Positions 10,101 to 17,391 of a DNA stretch of 64,000 bases are shown one piece after another. This DNA comes from Bradyrhizobium sp. CB1650. GTDB taxonomy: Bacteria > Pseudomonadota > Alphaproteobacteria > Rhizobiales > Xanthobacteraceae. The translations under genes were made by a program, and so were the position numbers. How positions within the stretch are numbered: the stretch's first letter is position 1; each line of letters starts with the position of its first letter. The notes under the pieces are model-generated. The model did no database searches. It was not told the origin of the DNA and was given only the letters and a program-made list of their open reading frames with translations. The stretch is from contig NZ_CP121695.1 of assembly GCF_029761915.1 (NCBI RefSeq), positions 558,001 through 622,000 of the forward strand, read 5' to 3'.

Positions 10101-10335
10101 CGCCCTCGACGCCGGAGACCGCGTCTTCAACCGTCTTGGTGACCTGGGACTCGAGCTCGGCGGGTGCCGCGCCGAACTGCGATACCGCGACCGAGATCAC
10201 GGGAATGTCGGCCGAAGGCAGCCGCGTCACCGCGAGCTTGGTGAAGGAGACCCAGCCCAGGATCAAGAGGATGATCGAAAAGACGACCGACGGCAGCGGA
10301 TTGCGGATCGACCATGCCGAAATATTGAGAGCCAT
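7186..10335 (-). CDS. RND efflux pump, inner-membrane permease (HAE-1/AcrB type)
   Basis: A 1049-residue proton-driven exporter of the AcrB class. It begins with the amphipathic segment and first helix typical of the family (MALNISAWSIRNPLPSVVF), has the two large periplasmic loops, and keeps the paired aspartates of helix 4 in GILVDDAIVEIENI and the helix 10 lysine in GIVTKNAIMLVEFA, which relay protons in AcrB. Its ATG overlaps the stop of the adaptor gene in an ATGA arrangement, so the two are translationally coupled. No TolC-type outer-membrane channel is encoded nearby. Substrate unknown; hydrophobic drugs or solvents are usual for the family. Confidence 0.93.
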   Translation of the reverse strand: MALNISAWSIRNPLPSVVFSIILLILGWVSFTKLAVTRLPSADIPVISVAVSQFGAAPAELESQVTKTVEDAVSGVEGVRHITSSITDGLSVTTIQFALETNTDRALNDVKDAVTRVRSNLPQNVTEPLIQRVDVIGLPIVTYAAISPGKTPEQLSYFVDDVVKRALQGVRGVAQVERIGGVEREILVSLDPDRLQAMGLTAVNVSQSLRGTNVDVAGGRAEIGKNDQAIRTLAGAKTLSDLTGTMIPLFGGGEVRLDDLGTVTDTIADRRTFARFNGEPVVALGIKRSKGASDVVVAAAVQKRIDVLKAAYPDVDLKLIDTSVEYTKGNYEAAISTLFEGAILAVIIVLLFLRDLRATIIAAISLPLSIFPAFWAMDILGFSLNLVSFLAITLSTGILVDDAIVEIENIVRHMNMGKSPYRAALEAADEIGLAVIAISLTIIAIFAPASFMSGIAGQFFKQFGITVSVQVFFSLLAARFVTPMLAAYFLKHHNHEEPPPGRVLRTYHKIVAWSVKHYFITVVIGFAIFAASIWSITLLPQGFLPAQDSARSLLAIELPPGTQLAYTEKVTEDIVARLRKRPEVKSIFVDGGRVPPGTQEVRRAALIINYTPKTERDITQRELEFSISQELENIPDIRFWFLDENGLRAISLVVTGVDANIVNNVASELATQMKRIPTISNVISETALERPELRIEPRADLAARLGVSTESLSQTIRVATIGDVGPALAKFDVGDRLVPIRVQLEDAARGNLKTLEQLRVPLGEHGEKGGVPLSVIADVKLDQGPTSINRYDRERQATVAADLVGSAALGDATKKIYELPVMKSLPKGVKVSPSGDAESLNELSDGFATAITAGLLMVYAVLVLLFGTFLQPITILFSLPLSIGGAIAALLVTGKQLTTPVWIGILMLMGIVTKNAIMLVEFAIEATRAGKTREDAMIDAGMKRARPIVMTTIAMVAGMMPSALAVGAGGEFRSPMALAVIGGLLFSTILSLVFVPAMFMVMDDIGTMFWRFGKRLIVHSEDAETADHHGAAHAGAAPASKKIVHPAAE

Positions 10336-11264
10336 CAGCGTACTCGCGATCGATCGATTTCATCGGCGAAAACTGTCTTGATCTGGTCGCCGTCGTGCAG
10401 CGAAGAGCCGGCGTCGGCCACGACGATTTCGCCGACGTCGAGCCCTTCCAGGATTTCCGTTGAGCTGTCGGACGTCAGTCCGACCCGCACCCTGCGCGTC
10501 TCGACCGTATTGCCTTTGACCACCTGGACGGTGAGGTGGTCAATGGCGGTCTTTGGAACCGCAACGCCGCAGCTTCGCTTGGCGTCGATCGAGGCGCGGG
10601 CGAACATGCCGACCTTCAGCGACGGATTGTTGGTGACGCTGATGCGGACGCGCCCGAGCTGGGTGGCGCGGTCGATTTCGGGTGAGACCAGCCGGACCCG
10701 CCCGATCAGATCGGGCGCGTCGTCGCGGCTTATCCGCACGGTGGCGCCGGAGCTGAGCTTGGGCATGTGCACGGCCGGAACCTGCGCGTCGAGCTCGATC
10801 TCGCCGTTGACGGCGATGCGGAACATCGGACCGGCCTGCGGAGAGGCCGGCGCACCGGCGATGGTGCGGACTTCGGTGACGAGGCCCGGGGCGGGCGCCT
10901 TCAACGAGATCGGGCCTTGCGAACCGGGCCGTGCCGGCTGGCCCGGAATCTGCGGCGGCGCCGTCAGGCGCGCCAGCTCCTGGTTGTCGGTCACGGTCGC
11001 GCCTTCCGTGACGAAGACATCGGTGACCCTGGATCCCTCCTGGTCGGCGACGACCACGGCTTCGCGTCGCGGCACGAAGAAGCCGGTCACCCGCACCAGA
11101 TCGGAGAAGCAGGCGTTGGTTGACTTCGTCACGACGACGAGCGCCGCGCTCGGCGTCTCCTTCACTTCCGGACGATGCCGATGCTCGAACAAGTAATAGC
11201 CGACGCCGAGCGCAACGATGAGCGCCACGGTTCCGGCAGGCTTGAGATAGTCGATGGCCTTCAT
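10335..11264 (-). CDS. RND efflux periplasmic adaptor (membrane fusion protein)
   Basis: A 309-residue adaptor joining the downstream RND permease to an outer-membrane channel. ATG at 11264 starts directly before the single N-terminal membrane helix (about residues 8-26); in-frame sequence upstream lacks homology. The lipoyl/barrel-sandwich halves are visible as GFFVPRREAVVVADQEG...VFVTEGATV and LKAPAPGLVTEV, followed by a beta-barrel with ATVRISRDD and the LKVGMFARASID strand typical of HlyD/AcrA relatives. The hairpin between the lipoyl halves is very short (a Pro/Gln-rich linker rather than a long coiled coil), which is unusual for an AcrA-type adaptor. Stop and next start overlap (ATGA). 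Confidence 0.88.
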   Translation of the reverse strand: MKAIDYLKPAGTVALIVALGVGYYLFEHRHRPEVKETPSAALVVVTKSTNACFSDLVRVTGFFVPRREAVVVADQEGSRVTDVFVTEGATVTDNQELARLTAPPQIPGQPARPGSQGPISLKAPAPGLVTEVRTIAGAPASPQAGPMFRIAVNGEIELDAQVPAVHMPKLSSGATVRISRDDAPDLIGRVRLVSPEIDRATQLGRVRISVTNNPSLKVGMFARASIDAKRSCGVAVPKTAIDHLTVQVVKGNTVETRRVRVGLTSDSSTEILEGLDVGEIVVADAGSSLHDGDQIKTVFADEIDRSRVR

Positions 11265-11421
11265 CGCCGGATCATCCTGGCCTGGCTCACGGCCGTCCGC
11301 ACGAGGCCTGCTGAGAGCGTTTCCCTGAAACAAAGCGGCGTCCCGCAAGGCTGCGGGACGCGCTCTGGAGGCGAGACTTTACACCACATCACGACGGATC
11401 ACTTGCCGAATTGCGTCGTGG

Positions 11422-12093
11422 TCACTTCGATGCGGTGGTCTTGTTTTCCATGTTGACGACCTGCACGCGGCGGTTCACCTCCGCCATCGGCTGGCTCGGA
11501 TCCTTCAGCTTGCTCTTGCCGTAGCCGACGGTGACGAGATCGGCCGCGGGGATGGCGTACTTGTCGACGAGGTAGCGCTTGATCGAATCCGCGCGGCGCT
11601 CCGACAGGTCCTGGTTGTAGGCTTCGCCGCCGGCGGCGTCGGTGTGGCCGGCGACGACGAAGGTCGAGCCCTTCAAGTCCGGACTGGTCAGCGCGCGGCC
11701 GAGCGCCTGGACCGAGGACAGCGACTTGGCGCTGATATTCGCCGAGTTGTAGTCGAAGGTGATCTCGAGATCGATGTTCGGCTTGTCCTTGGCCACCGAC
11801 GCGATCTCCTCGCGTTCGGTGACCGAGAGCGAACGCGTGGCGCGGCCGCGGACGGACTGGAGCAGCTTGGTCTCTGCCGCGCTCGGCGCGGGCTCGGTCT
11901 GCGGGCCGATCGAGAGGCCGCGGGTGAGGGGCTTCTTCGGCGGCGGCGCCAGGGCGCGAACGATCTCATCCTCGCTGACATTCTTGCTGTTGCCGTCATC
12001 GCCCGCGAGCACGGGCGACGGCGCCAGCGACAGGGCGGCGCCGATGGCGAAGATCGAAAGGATCGCGGTAAGTCCCCTTGCAGCCAATCTCAT
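11422..12093 (-). CDS. OmpA-domain peptidoglycan-associated envelope protein
   Basis: A 223-residue secreted protein with an N-terminal signal peptide (about residues 1-30, ending near PVLAGDD) and a C-terminal OmpA-like domain (about 110-215). The domain shows the peptidoglycan-binding pattern GHTDAAGGEAYNQDLSERRA and ends with EVNRRVQVV. ATG at 12093 has AGGAGG eight bases upstream, which decides it over an in-frame start at 12132. OmpA domains bind diaminopimelate in the cell wall; no beta-barrel is present, so the protein is periplasmic or anchored by partners. The caspase-like gene lies upstream on the same strand with a 145-base gap. Confidence 0.88.
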   Translation of the reverse strand: MRLAARGLTAILSIFAIGAALSLAPSPVLAGDDGNSKNVSEDEIVRALAPPPKKPLTRGLSIGPQTEPAPSAAETKLLQSVRGRATRSLSVTEREEIASVAKDKPNIDLEITFDYNSANISAKSLSSVQALGRALTSPDLKGSTFVVAGHTDAAGGEAYNQDLSERRADSIKRYLVDKYAIPAADLVTVGYGKSKLKDPSQPMAEVNRRVQVVNMENKTTASK

Positions 12094-12238
12094 TGCCTGT
12101 CCCTCCTGCGCGCCCAGCTCGCGCGGTTCCAAAATATCTGCACTAAGCCCCCGGAAAGGCCGGTTGCGGCATCCGTCGAATTAGTCTCCGCCGGGCCTCA
12201 GGGGTTCGAGGCGCGCCCCGCCTCGATTGAAAAAAATA

Positions 12239-13762
12239 TCAACGCACTCCGTAACTTGCGAATTCCTGAACGATGTTCGGGTCCATCGCCTTGGCATTGG
12301 CGATGTCCAGGGCCCCCTCCTGTGCCGAGCCGTTGCGCTGTTTGGCGAGGCCCCGTCCGTAGAGCGAGGAGGTCAGGCGCGGGTTGATCTTCAGCGCCGC
12401 GTCGAAATCGGCGATGGCATTCTTCACCGCGCCCGACTTCAGGTTGACGAGGCCCCGGCTGTCGAGCGCGTCGACGAAATTCGGCCGCAGCCGCAGCGCC
12501 TCGTTGCAATCCTTCAGCGCGCCCTGGAGATCGCCGACCACGGTGCGGGTCCAGCAGCGGTTGTTCAGCGCCTCGACGTCCTTCGGATTGATCCGCAGCG
12601 TGCCGTCAAAATCCTTGATGGCGAGATCGTAGGCCCCCTTGCTGGCATAGACCTGACCGCGCCGATACAGCGCGTTCACGTCGTCGGGGTTGGCCGCGAT
12701 CTTCGCCGTCAGGCCCTTGATCGTGGGATCGTCAGCCAGCACGGCCTGGCTGGGCCCGCTGTCGGTGCTGGTGCTCGGCGTGGCGACAGGATCGGCCGGC
12801 TTGACCGGCGGTGGCGGGGGCGGCAAAGCGGATTCCACCTGCGGCTTCGGAGATGGGGCCGGGGCAGGCGCGACGTTCGTTTCCGCCGGCGGCTTTGGCG
12901 CCGCCGGAGGCGGTGGCGGCGGGGCGGGCGGCGCAGGCGGCGGATTATTGGCGACCACGGCGGGTGGTGGCGCCGGTGGCGGTGTCGTCGCAGTCGGACG
13001 CGATCCGGCCGCGCCCGGAATGAACGAAAAATCTTCGGCCAGCGAGGACGAGATCCAGGGCACCTGCTCGCCGCGCGAGGCGCGCGTGACGCCCATCTTG
13101 GTGCGGTTCAGCGTCTCCTCCGCCATCAGGTCGGGGACTCGGATTTCCTTGAGCAGCTCCTGGACGAACAGGCTGTGGTCGCCGCCGGCGTCCGAGACCA
13201 CCGAGGCGAGCGCCGCCGAATACATCACCAACGTGCCGTTCGGCGCGATGACCGGCGTAAGCCCCGCAGAGAAGCTGCGGAACCGGCGCTCGAACGGGTT
13301 GCGCCTCGAGGCATCGATCAGCGCGATCTTGACGCCGGCGCCACGGGTGTTGAGTTCGCCGAGGATGGTTTCGATGCTGAAGCCGTCGCGGCGCACGTCC
13401 GACTCGGTCCAGATCTGCGCATCGATCGGGATCATGTAGCTCTGGCGCGCCGACTGGATGCCGAAACCGCTGAAGAACACCAGCGCCACCGAGCCCGGCT
13501 TGATCTTGCCGTAGAGCTTGTCGAACGCGCGACGCATGGCATCGCCGGTCAAGTTCTCGCCGACCTCGACGGAAAAGCCGTCCCGCTTGAGCTCGTCGGC
13601 GACGTCACGTGCGTCGTTGATCGGTTCCTTCAGCGGGCTGTCCGCGTCCGGATATTTGGCGTTGCCGATGACCAGCGCATAACGGTCGCCGGCCGCCAGG
13701 GATGGCGCGGTCGGAAGGAGTGAGACAAGCAATGGCAGAAGAACAAGGAAGCGAATCTTCAT
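12239..13762 (-). CDS. Secreted caspase-fold (peptidase C14) pseudoenzyme with TPR repeats
   Basis: A 507-residue exported protein: signal peptide 1-24, caspase-like domain about 25-245, a very Pro-rich linker about 250-340, and TPR repeats about 345-490. The fold is recognisable from RYALVIGNAKY, PINDARDVADEL and PIDAQ, but both catalytic residues are gone. The His of the usual AGHG motif is Phe100 (FFSGFGIQ) and the Cys of DACRNNPF is Ser152 (DASRRNPF). It is therefore probably proteolytically inactive and may act as a scaffold through its TPRs. An intact relative is encoded at about 50-51.7 kb. It is followed by the OmpA-domain gene on the same strand. Confidence 0.88.
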   Translation of the reverse strand: MKIRFLVLLPLLVSLLPTAPSLAAGDRYALVIGNAKYPDADSPLKEPINDARDVADELKRDGFSVEVGENLTGDAMRRAFDKLYGKIKPGSVALVFFSGFGIQSARQSYMIPIDAQIWTESDVRRDGFSIETILGELNTRGAGVKIALIDASRRNPFERRFRSFSAGLTPVIAPNGTLVMYSAALASVVSDAGGDHSLFVQELLKEIRVPDLMAEETLNRTKMGVTRASRGEQVPWISSSLAEDFSFIPGAAGSRPTATTPPPAPPPAVVANNPPPAPPAPPPPPPAAPKPPAETNVAPAPAPSPKPQVESALPPPPPPVKPADPVATPSTSTDSGPSQAVLADDPTIKGLTAKIAANPDDVNALYRRGQVYASKGAYDLAIKDFDGTLRINPKDVEALNNRCWTRTVVGDLQGALKDCNEALRLRPNFVDALDSRGLVNLKSGAVKNAIADFDAALKINPRLTSSLYGRGLAKQRNGSAQEGALDIANAKAMDPNIVQEFASYGVR

Positions 13763-14016
13763 AATCAGCGCGGTCCAGCCAAAAAGGCGCCGTTCCCAGC
13801 TTGCGCCGCGGCGACCTTAACTTACGCTATTTGCAATATCAAACCGGGGGGAGGGGGCGTCAACCGCCTGGAGATTCGGCGTCGTCGCGACAATCGACCG
13901 CGAGGTCGCAATTGGCTGCGCGATACGCCGCACACCCGCAGCGTTTGACGTTTGCGACGAAGAGTGGCTTGGTGCGCGGGATCGCCCCGAAAGCCCCCTT
14001 CAGAAAAAGCAAAATC

Positions 14017-14823
14017 ATGGGAAACGTCTGCGAAATCTACGCCCTGCGCTATGCGACGATGTCGCCGCGTACTCCGCACATGAATTTCCTTTCGCCGGAT
14101 CCGCACGATAGCGCGGCGCAGGACCTCGACTACTTCGTCTGGCTGATCCGCGGCGGCGGCCGCGATATTCTGGTCGATACCGGCTTCAATGCCGAGGAAG
14201 CGGGCTTGCGGGCTCGCAAGCTGACGCTCAATCCGGTCGATGCACTGGAGCGCTTCGGCGTCGCGGCGTCGAGCATTCGCGACATCATCGTCACGCATCT
14301 GCACTACGACCACGCCGGAAATCTCGACCGCTTCCCGAACGCGCGCTTTCATCTCCAGGAGCGCGAGATGGCTTACGCGACGGGGCGCTGCATGTGCAAC
14401 GGCCTATTGCGACATCCGTTCTCGGTCGAACACGTCACGCTGATGGTGCGCCATGTCTATGGCGAGCGTGTTACCTTCCATTCAGGCGACGGCGAGGTCG
14501 CGCCGGGCGTCACCGTGCACCGCGTCGGCGGCCATTCCGACGGCTTGCAGGTGGTCAAGGTCGAGACCGCACGCGGACCGGTGGTGCTGGCGTCCGACGC
14601 CACGCACTACTACGCCAATATCCAGCGCAAGAGCCCGTTCCCGATCGTCTACAATGTCGGCGACATGGCGCAGGGCTGGGAGACGATCGAGCGTCTCGCC
14701 GGCCATCCCGACCGCTATATCCCCGGCCACGATCCGATCGTCACCGAGATCTATCCGCGCGCCAGCGACAAGGTCGATGCCTGGGCCCTGCATCTGCCGC
14801 CGTCGAAGTCGTTTGCGAAGTGA
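14017..14823 (+). CDS. MBL-fold hydrolase, N-acyl-homoserine-lactonase-like
   Basis: A 268-residue cytoplasmic metallo-beta-lactamase-fold protein. The dinuclear metal site is complete: THLHYDHAG (HxHxDH), GGHSDG, the bridging Asp in ASDATH and a final His in IPGHDP. This arrangement is shared with AiiA-type lactonases that open acyl-homoserine lactones, and the early YALRYA and DYFVWLI segments also fit that group, but substrate cannot be fixed from sequence. ATG at 14017 is chosen because homology begins there; the upstream in-frame extension is low complexity. It is divergent from the caspase-like gene and convergent with the MarR gene, with a hairpin between. Confidence 0.75.
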   Translation: MGNVCEIYALRYATMSPRTPHMNFLSPDPHDSAAQDLDYFVWLIRGGGRDILVDTGFNAEEAGLRARKLTLNPVDALERFGVAASSIRDIIVTHLHYDHAGNLDRFPNARFHLQEREMAYATGRCMCNGLLRHPFSVEHVTLMVRHVYGERVTFHSGDGEVAPGVTVHRVGGHSDGLQVVKVETARGPVVLASDATHYYANIQRKSPFPIVYNVGDMAQGWETIERLAGHPDRYIPGHDPIVTEIYPRASDKVDAWALHLPPSKSFAK

Positions 14824-14831
14824 TGATGGCT

Positions 14832-14872
14832 GTCATTCCGGGTTCGCCGCTGGCGCGGCGCCCCGGAATGAC
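14832..14872. terminator. Long hairpin between convergent genes
   Basis: GTCATTCCGGG (14832-14842) pairs perfectly with CCCGGAATGAC (14862-14872), and an inner stem CGCCGC/GCGGCG extends it. It lies between the convergent MBL and MarR genes, so it could end both transcripts. The same GTCATTCCGGG-type ends recur as dispersed intergenic repeats in rhizobial genomes. Confidence 0.55.
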
Positions 14873-14880
14873 GAAGGAGA

Positions 14881-15459
14881 TCAATACGCCTCCTTGGCGT
14901 CCGCCTCTTCGCTGGTCCGAATCAGATCGAGACTGTCTTCGATCTTGCCGAGCAGCGCCGACAATTGCTTGCGCTCTTGCACCGAGAGGCAAGAGAGGAT
15001 CTCGTCTTCCCGCCGCAGGAGCTGGGGGAACAGCTCCTCATATAGCGCGCGGCCCTTCTTCGTCAGTTGCAGGCGGAATTCGCGGCGGTCGGCGGCGTTC
15101 TCGACCCGCTCGATCAACTCGTCATGCAGGAGCGTGGTCACTGCGCGGCTGATGGTCGATTTGTGGGTGCGCGTGCATTGCGAGATGTACTGTGCGCTGC
15201 AGGCATCGTTGCGGAAGCCGAGCGTCGCCAGCACCCGCCAGGCCGGAATGTCGAGGCCGTGACGCTCCTGATACTCGACAGCGAGCGCGGTGCTGACTTC
15301 GGCAGCCAGCCGGTTGAGGCGGAATGGCACGAACTTGAACAAATCGAGCCGCGCCTTCGGCAACGTGTCGTCCGCATCACGTGTCTTCAGCGCGGTGTCT
15401 GTCGTCCTCGCCAAAATGCGCTCCGAATTCCAGTTGACGGCCGGCCGGCTCCGGTCCAA
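14881..15459 (-). CDS. MarR family regulator of the homogentisate cluster
   Basis: A 192-residue winged-helix regulator; the MarR domain spans about residues 45-170 (recognition helix in THKSTISRAVTTLL, wing with ENAADRREFRL). It is divergent from the hydroxylase-hmgA-fahA genes and so probably controls them. The start is uncertain: the longest reading begins at a TTG (15459) that touches the palindrome at 15461-15480, and an internal TTG at 15414 follows a GGAGCG sequence. MarR proteins are usually ligand-released repressors; an aromatic intermediate such as homogentisate or a hydroxyphenylacetate would be the natural ligand, by inference only. Confidence 0.82.
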   Translation of the reverse strand: MDRSRPAVNWNSERILARTTDTALKTRDADDTLPKARLDLFKFVPFRLNRLAAEVSTALAVEYQERHGLDIPAWRVLATLGFRNDACSAQYISQCTRTHKSTISRAVTTLLHDELIERVENAADRREFRLQLTKKGRALYEELFPQLLRREDEILSCLSVQERKQLSALLGKIEDSLDLIRTSEEADAKEAY

Positions 15460-15460
15460 A

Positions 15461-15480
15461 ATAGTTGCACGTGAGACTAT
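15461..15480. promoter_or_regulatory. Candidate MarR operator palindrome
   Basis: A 20-base dyad, ATAGT-NN-CACGTG-NN-ACTAT, sits in the 63-base gap between the divergent MarR and hydroxylase genes. Only two bases per half are unmatched. Size and position fit a MarR dimer site overlapping both promoters. Confidence 0.6.
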
Positions 15481-15522
15481 CTAGCAGATCAGTCCTCTCC
15501 TGACCAGAGCCAAGGTTAGCGC

Positions 15523-17136
15523 ATGGCGCAGGCAAAAACCCAGTTCGGCTACCGCCGCCATCCCGATCAGGACCGCCCCGGCCCGAACCCGGCCGAGCAT
15601 GCGGTGGTCGTGGTCGGCGCCGGCCCGGTCGGACTGTCGCTGGCGATCGACCTTGCCCAGCGCGGCCAGCGCGTCGTCCTCCTGGATGACGCCGATCGCA
15701 TCGGCGAGGGCTCGCGCGCGATCTGCTTCTCGAAGCGTTCGCTGGAATATTGGGACCGGCTTGGCGTCGGCGACCGCATGGTCGACAAGGGCGTGGTGTG
15801 GAGCGTCGGCCGCATCTTCCATGGCGAATCCCAGCTCTACCAGTTCAACCTGCTGCCGGAGGACGGCCACAAGCGGCCGGCCTTCATCAACCTCCAGCAA
15901 TATTACGCCGAGGCCTTCCTGGTCGATCGCATCAATGATCTGCCCGGGATAGATCTGCGCTGGCGCAACAAGGTGACGGCGCTGGAGCAGCGCAACGACT
16001 CCGTAGTGCTGACCATCGAGACGCCCGACGGCGCCTATCGCCTGCAGGCGCAATACGTCATCGCCTGTGACGGCGCGCGCTCCTCGCTGCGGCAGATGGT
16101 CGGTGCGGAGTTCGCCGGTCAAGTCTTCGAGGACCAGTTCCTGATCGCCGACGTCAAGATGACCGCGGAATTCCCGACCGAACGCTGGTTCTGGTTCGAT
16201 CCGCCGTTCCATGCCGGCCGCTCCGCGCTGCTACATCGGCAGCCCGACGATATTTGGCGCATCGATCTCCAGCTCAGCCGTTTTGCCGATCCCGTCTTCG
16301 AGAAGAAGCCGGAAAACGTGCGGCCGCGCATCGCGCGCATGCTCGGCCACGACAAGTTCGAGTTCGAATGGATCTCGCTCTACAAATTCCAGTGCCGGCG
16401 GATGGACCGCTTTCTCCATGGCCGTGTGATCTTCGCCGGCGATTCCGCGCACCAGGTCTCGCCCTTTGGCGCACGCGGCGCCAATTCAGGTCTCGAGGAC
16501 GCCGAGAATCTCTCCTGGAAGCTCGACCGCGCGCTGCGCGGCTCCTCGCCCGCGAGCCTGCTCGAGAGTTACCACGTCGAGCGGAGCCTCGCCGCCGACG
16601 AGAACATCCGGGAATCCACCCGCTCGACCGATTTCATGGCGCCGAACACGCATCAAGAGGCGCGGCTGCGCAAGGCGGTGCTGTCGCTCGCCAGGGAGAC
16701 CGAGTTCGGCAAGCGCATGGTCAATGGTGGCCGGCTGTCGGTGCCATGCAGCTATGACACGCCGCTGTCCTCGCCCGACGCCGATGCGTGGCGCGGCGGC
16801 CCTCGGCCCGGCTGTTCCATGCCGGACGCGCCGGTCGCGCTACACGCGGGCGAGCGGCGCTATCTGACGGACGTCTTCCGCAAGGGAGGAACCGACTTCG
16901 CCCTGCTCTCGTTCAGCAATGGCGCAGCGGTCGAGGTGCCCGACGGCGTCAAGGACATCCGGATTGGCGGGGAGGGCGGACTGGCCGATCACGCAGGTCT
17001 TGCCGCGAAGCGTTACGACGCCGAGCCAGGCTCGGCCTATCTGCTCAGGCCCGACGGCTATGTCGCCGCGCGCTTCCGCCATCCGACCGGTGCCGCGATC
17101 GCAGAGGCGCTGTCGCGCGCGCAAGGTTTGAATTGA
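15523..17136 (+). CDS. FAD-dependent aromatic hydroxylase (class A), possibly 3-hydroxyphenylacetate 6-hydroxylase large subunit
   Basis: A 537-residue flavoprotein monooxygenase. The FAD Rossmann motif VVVVGAGPVGLSLAIDLA lies near residues 27-45, the DGARSS motif near 185, and the second FAD motif FAGDSAHQVSPFGARGAN near 305, as in MhpA, PheA and p-hydroxybenzoate hydroxylases. The gene next to it encodes a 74-residue DUF2783 protein, and hmgA follows. In Pseudomonas putida U, 3-hydroxyphenylacetate is turned into homogentisate by a flavoprotein plus a small coupling protein (MhaA and MhaB). The same gene pattern here suggests that role, but the substrate is inference. It heads a run of five same-strand genes. 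Confidence 0.8.
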   Translation: MAQAKTQFGYRRHPDQDRPGPNPAEHAVVVVGAGPVGLSLAIDLAQRGQRVVLLDDADRIGEGSRAICFSKRSLEYWDRLGVGDRMVDKGVVWSVGRIFHGESQLYQFNLLPEDGHKRPAFINLQQYYAEAFLVDRINDLPGIDLRWRNKVTALEQRNDSVVLTIETPDGAYRLQAQYVIACDGARSSLRQMVGAEFAGQVFEDQFLIADVKMTAEFPTERWFWFDPPFHAGRSALLHRQPDDIWRIDLQLSRFADPVFEKKPENVRPRIARMLGHDKFEFEWISLYKFQCRRMDRFLHGRVIFAGDSAHQVSPFGARGANSGLEDAENLSWKLDRALRGSSPASLLESYHVERSLAADENIRESTRSTDFMAPNTHQEARLRKAVLSLARETEFGKRMVNGGRLSVPCSYDTPLSSPDADAWRGGPRPGCSMPDAPVALHAGERRYLTDVFRKGGTDFALLSFSNGAAVEVPDGVKDIRIGGEGGLADHAGLAAKRYDAEPGSAYLLRPDGYVAARFRHPTGAAIAEALSRAQGLN

Positions 17137-17144
17137 GGTCTCGT

Positions 17145-17369
17145 ATGCCGCTTTCCACCAGCTCGAACTTCGCGCGGCCCGATGACGCCTTCCGCGCCAT
17201 CGTCGAGGCGCATCGCGGGTTGTCGGACGAACAGAGCGCCGATTTCGACGCGGCACTGGTCCTGATCCTCGCCAACCATATCGGCGACATCGAGGTGCTG
17301 CGCGAGGCCCTGGTGCTTGCCAGGCGGCGCATGGTCGACGGCCAGCAGCAACAACAGCAACAACAATAA
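17145..17369 (+). CDS. Small DUF2783 protein, candidate hydroxylase coupling subunit
   Basis: A 74-residue protein starting 8 bases after the flavoprotein stop, with GAGG six bases before its ATG. The body (residues about 10-65) is helical and matches DUF2783 in pattern (DDAFRAIVEAHRGLS, then LILANHIGDIEVL). It ends in eight consecutive glutamines encoded by a CAA/CAG run. Tight coupling to the FAD hydroxylase suggests that it is the small partner of a two-component hydroxylase, like MhaB. The family assignment is from memory of its pattern and gene context. Confidence 0.7.
   Translation: MPLSTSSNFARPDDAFRAIVEAHRGLSDEQSADFDAALVLILANHIGDIEVLREALVLARRRMVDGQQQQQQQQ
17342..17366 (+). repeat. CAA/CAG microsatellite encoding a Gln8 tail
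   Basis: Eight successive Gln codons (CAG/CAA mix) directly before the TAA stop of the DUF2783 gene. Such a short tandem run can change length by slippage. Confidence 0.7.
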
Positions 17370-17391
17370 CCACCGACTTAAGGATGACCTG

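Noticed and set aside
12690..13439. Glycine-rich 249-codon frame that looks like a cell-wall protein
   Set aside because: It is the complement of the Pro-rich linker of the caspase-like protein, which explains the glycine runs.
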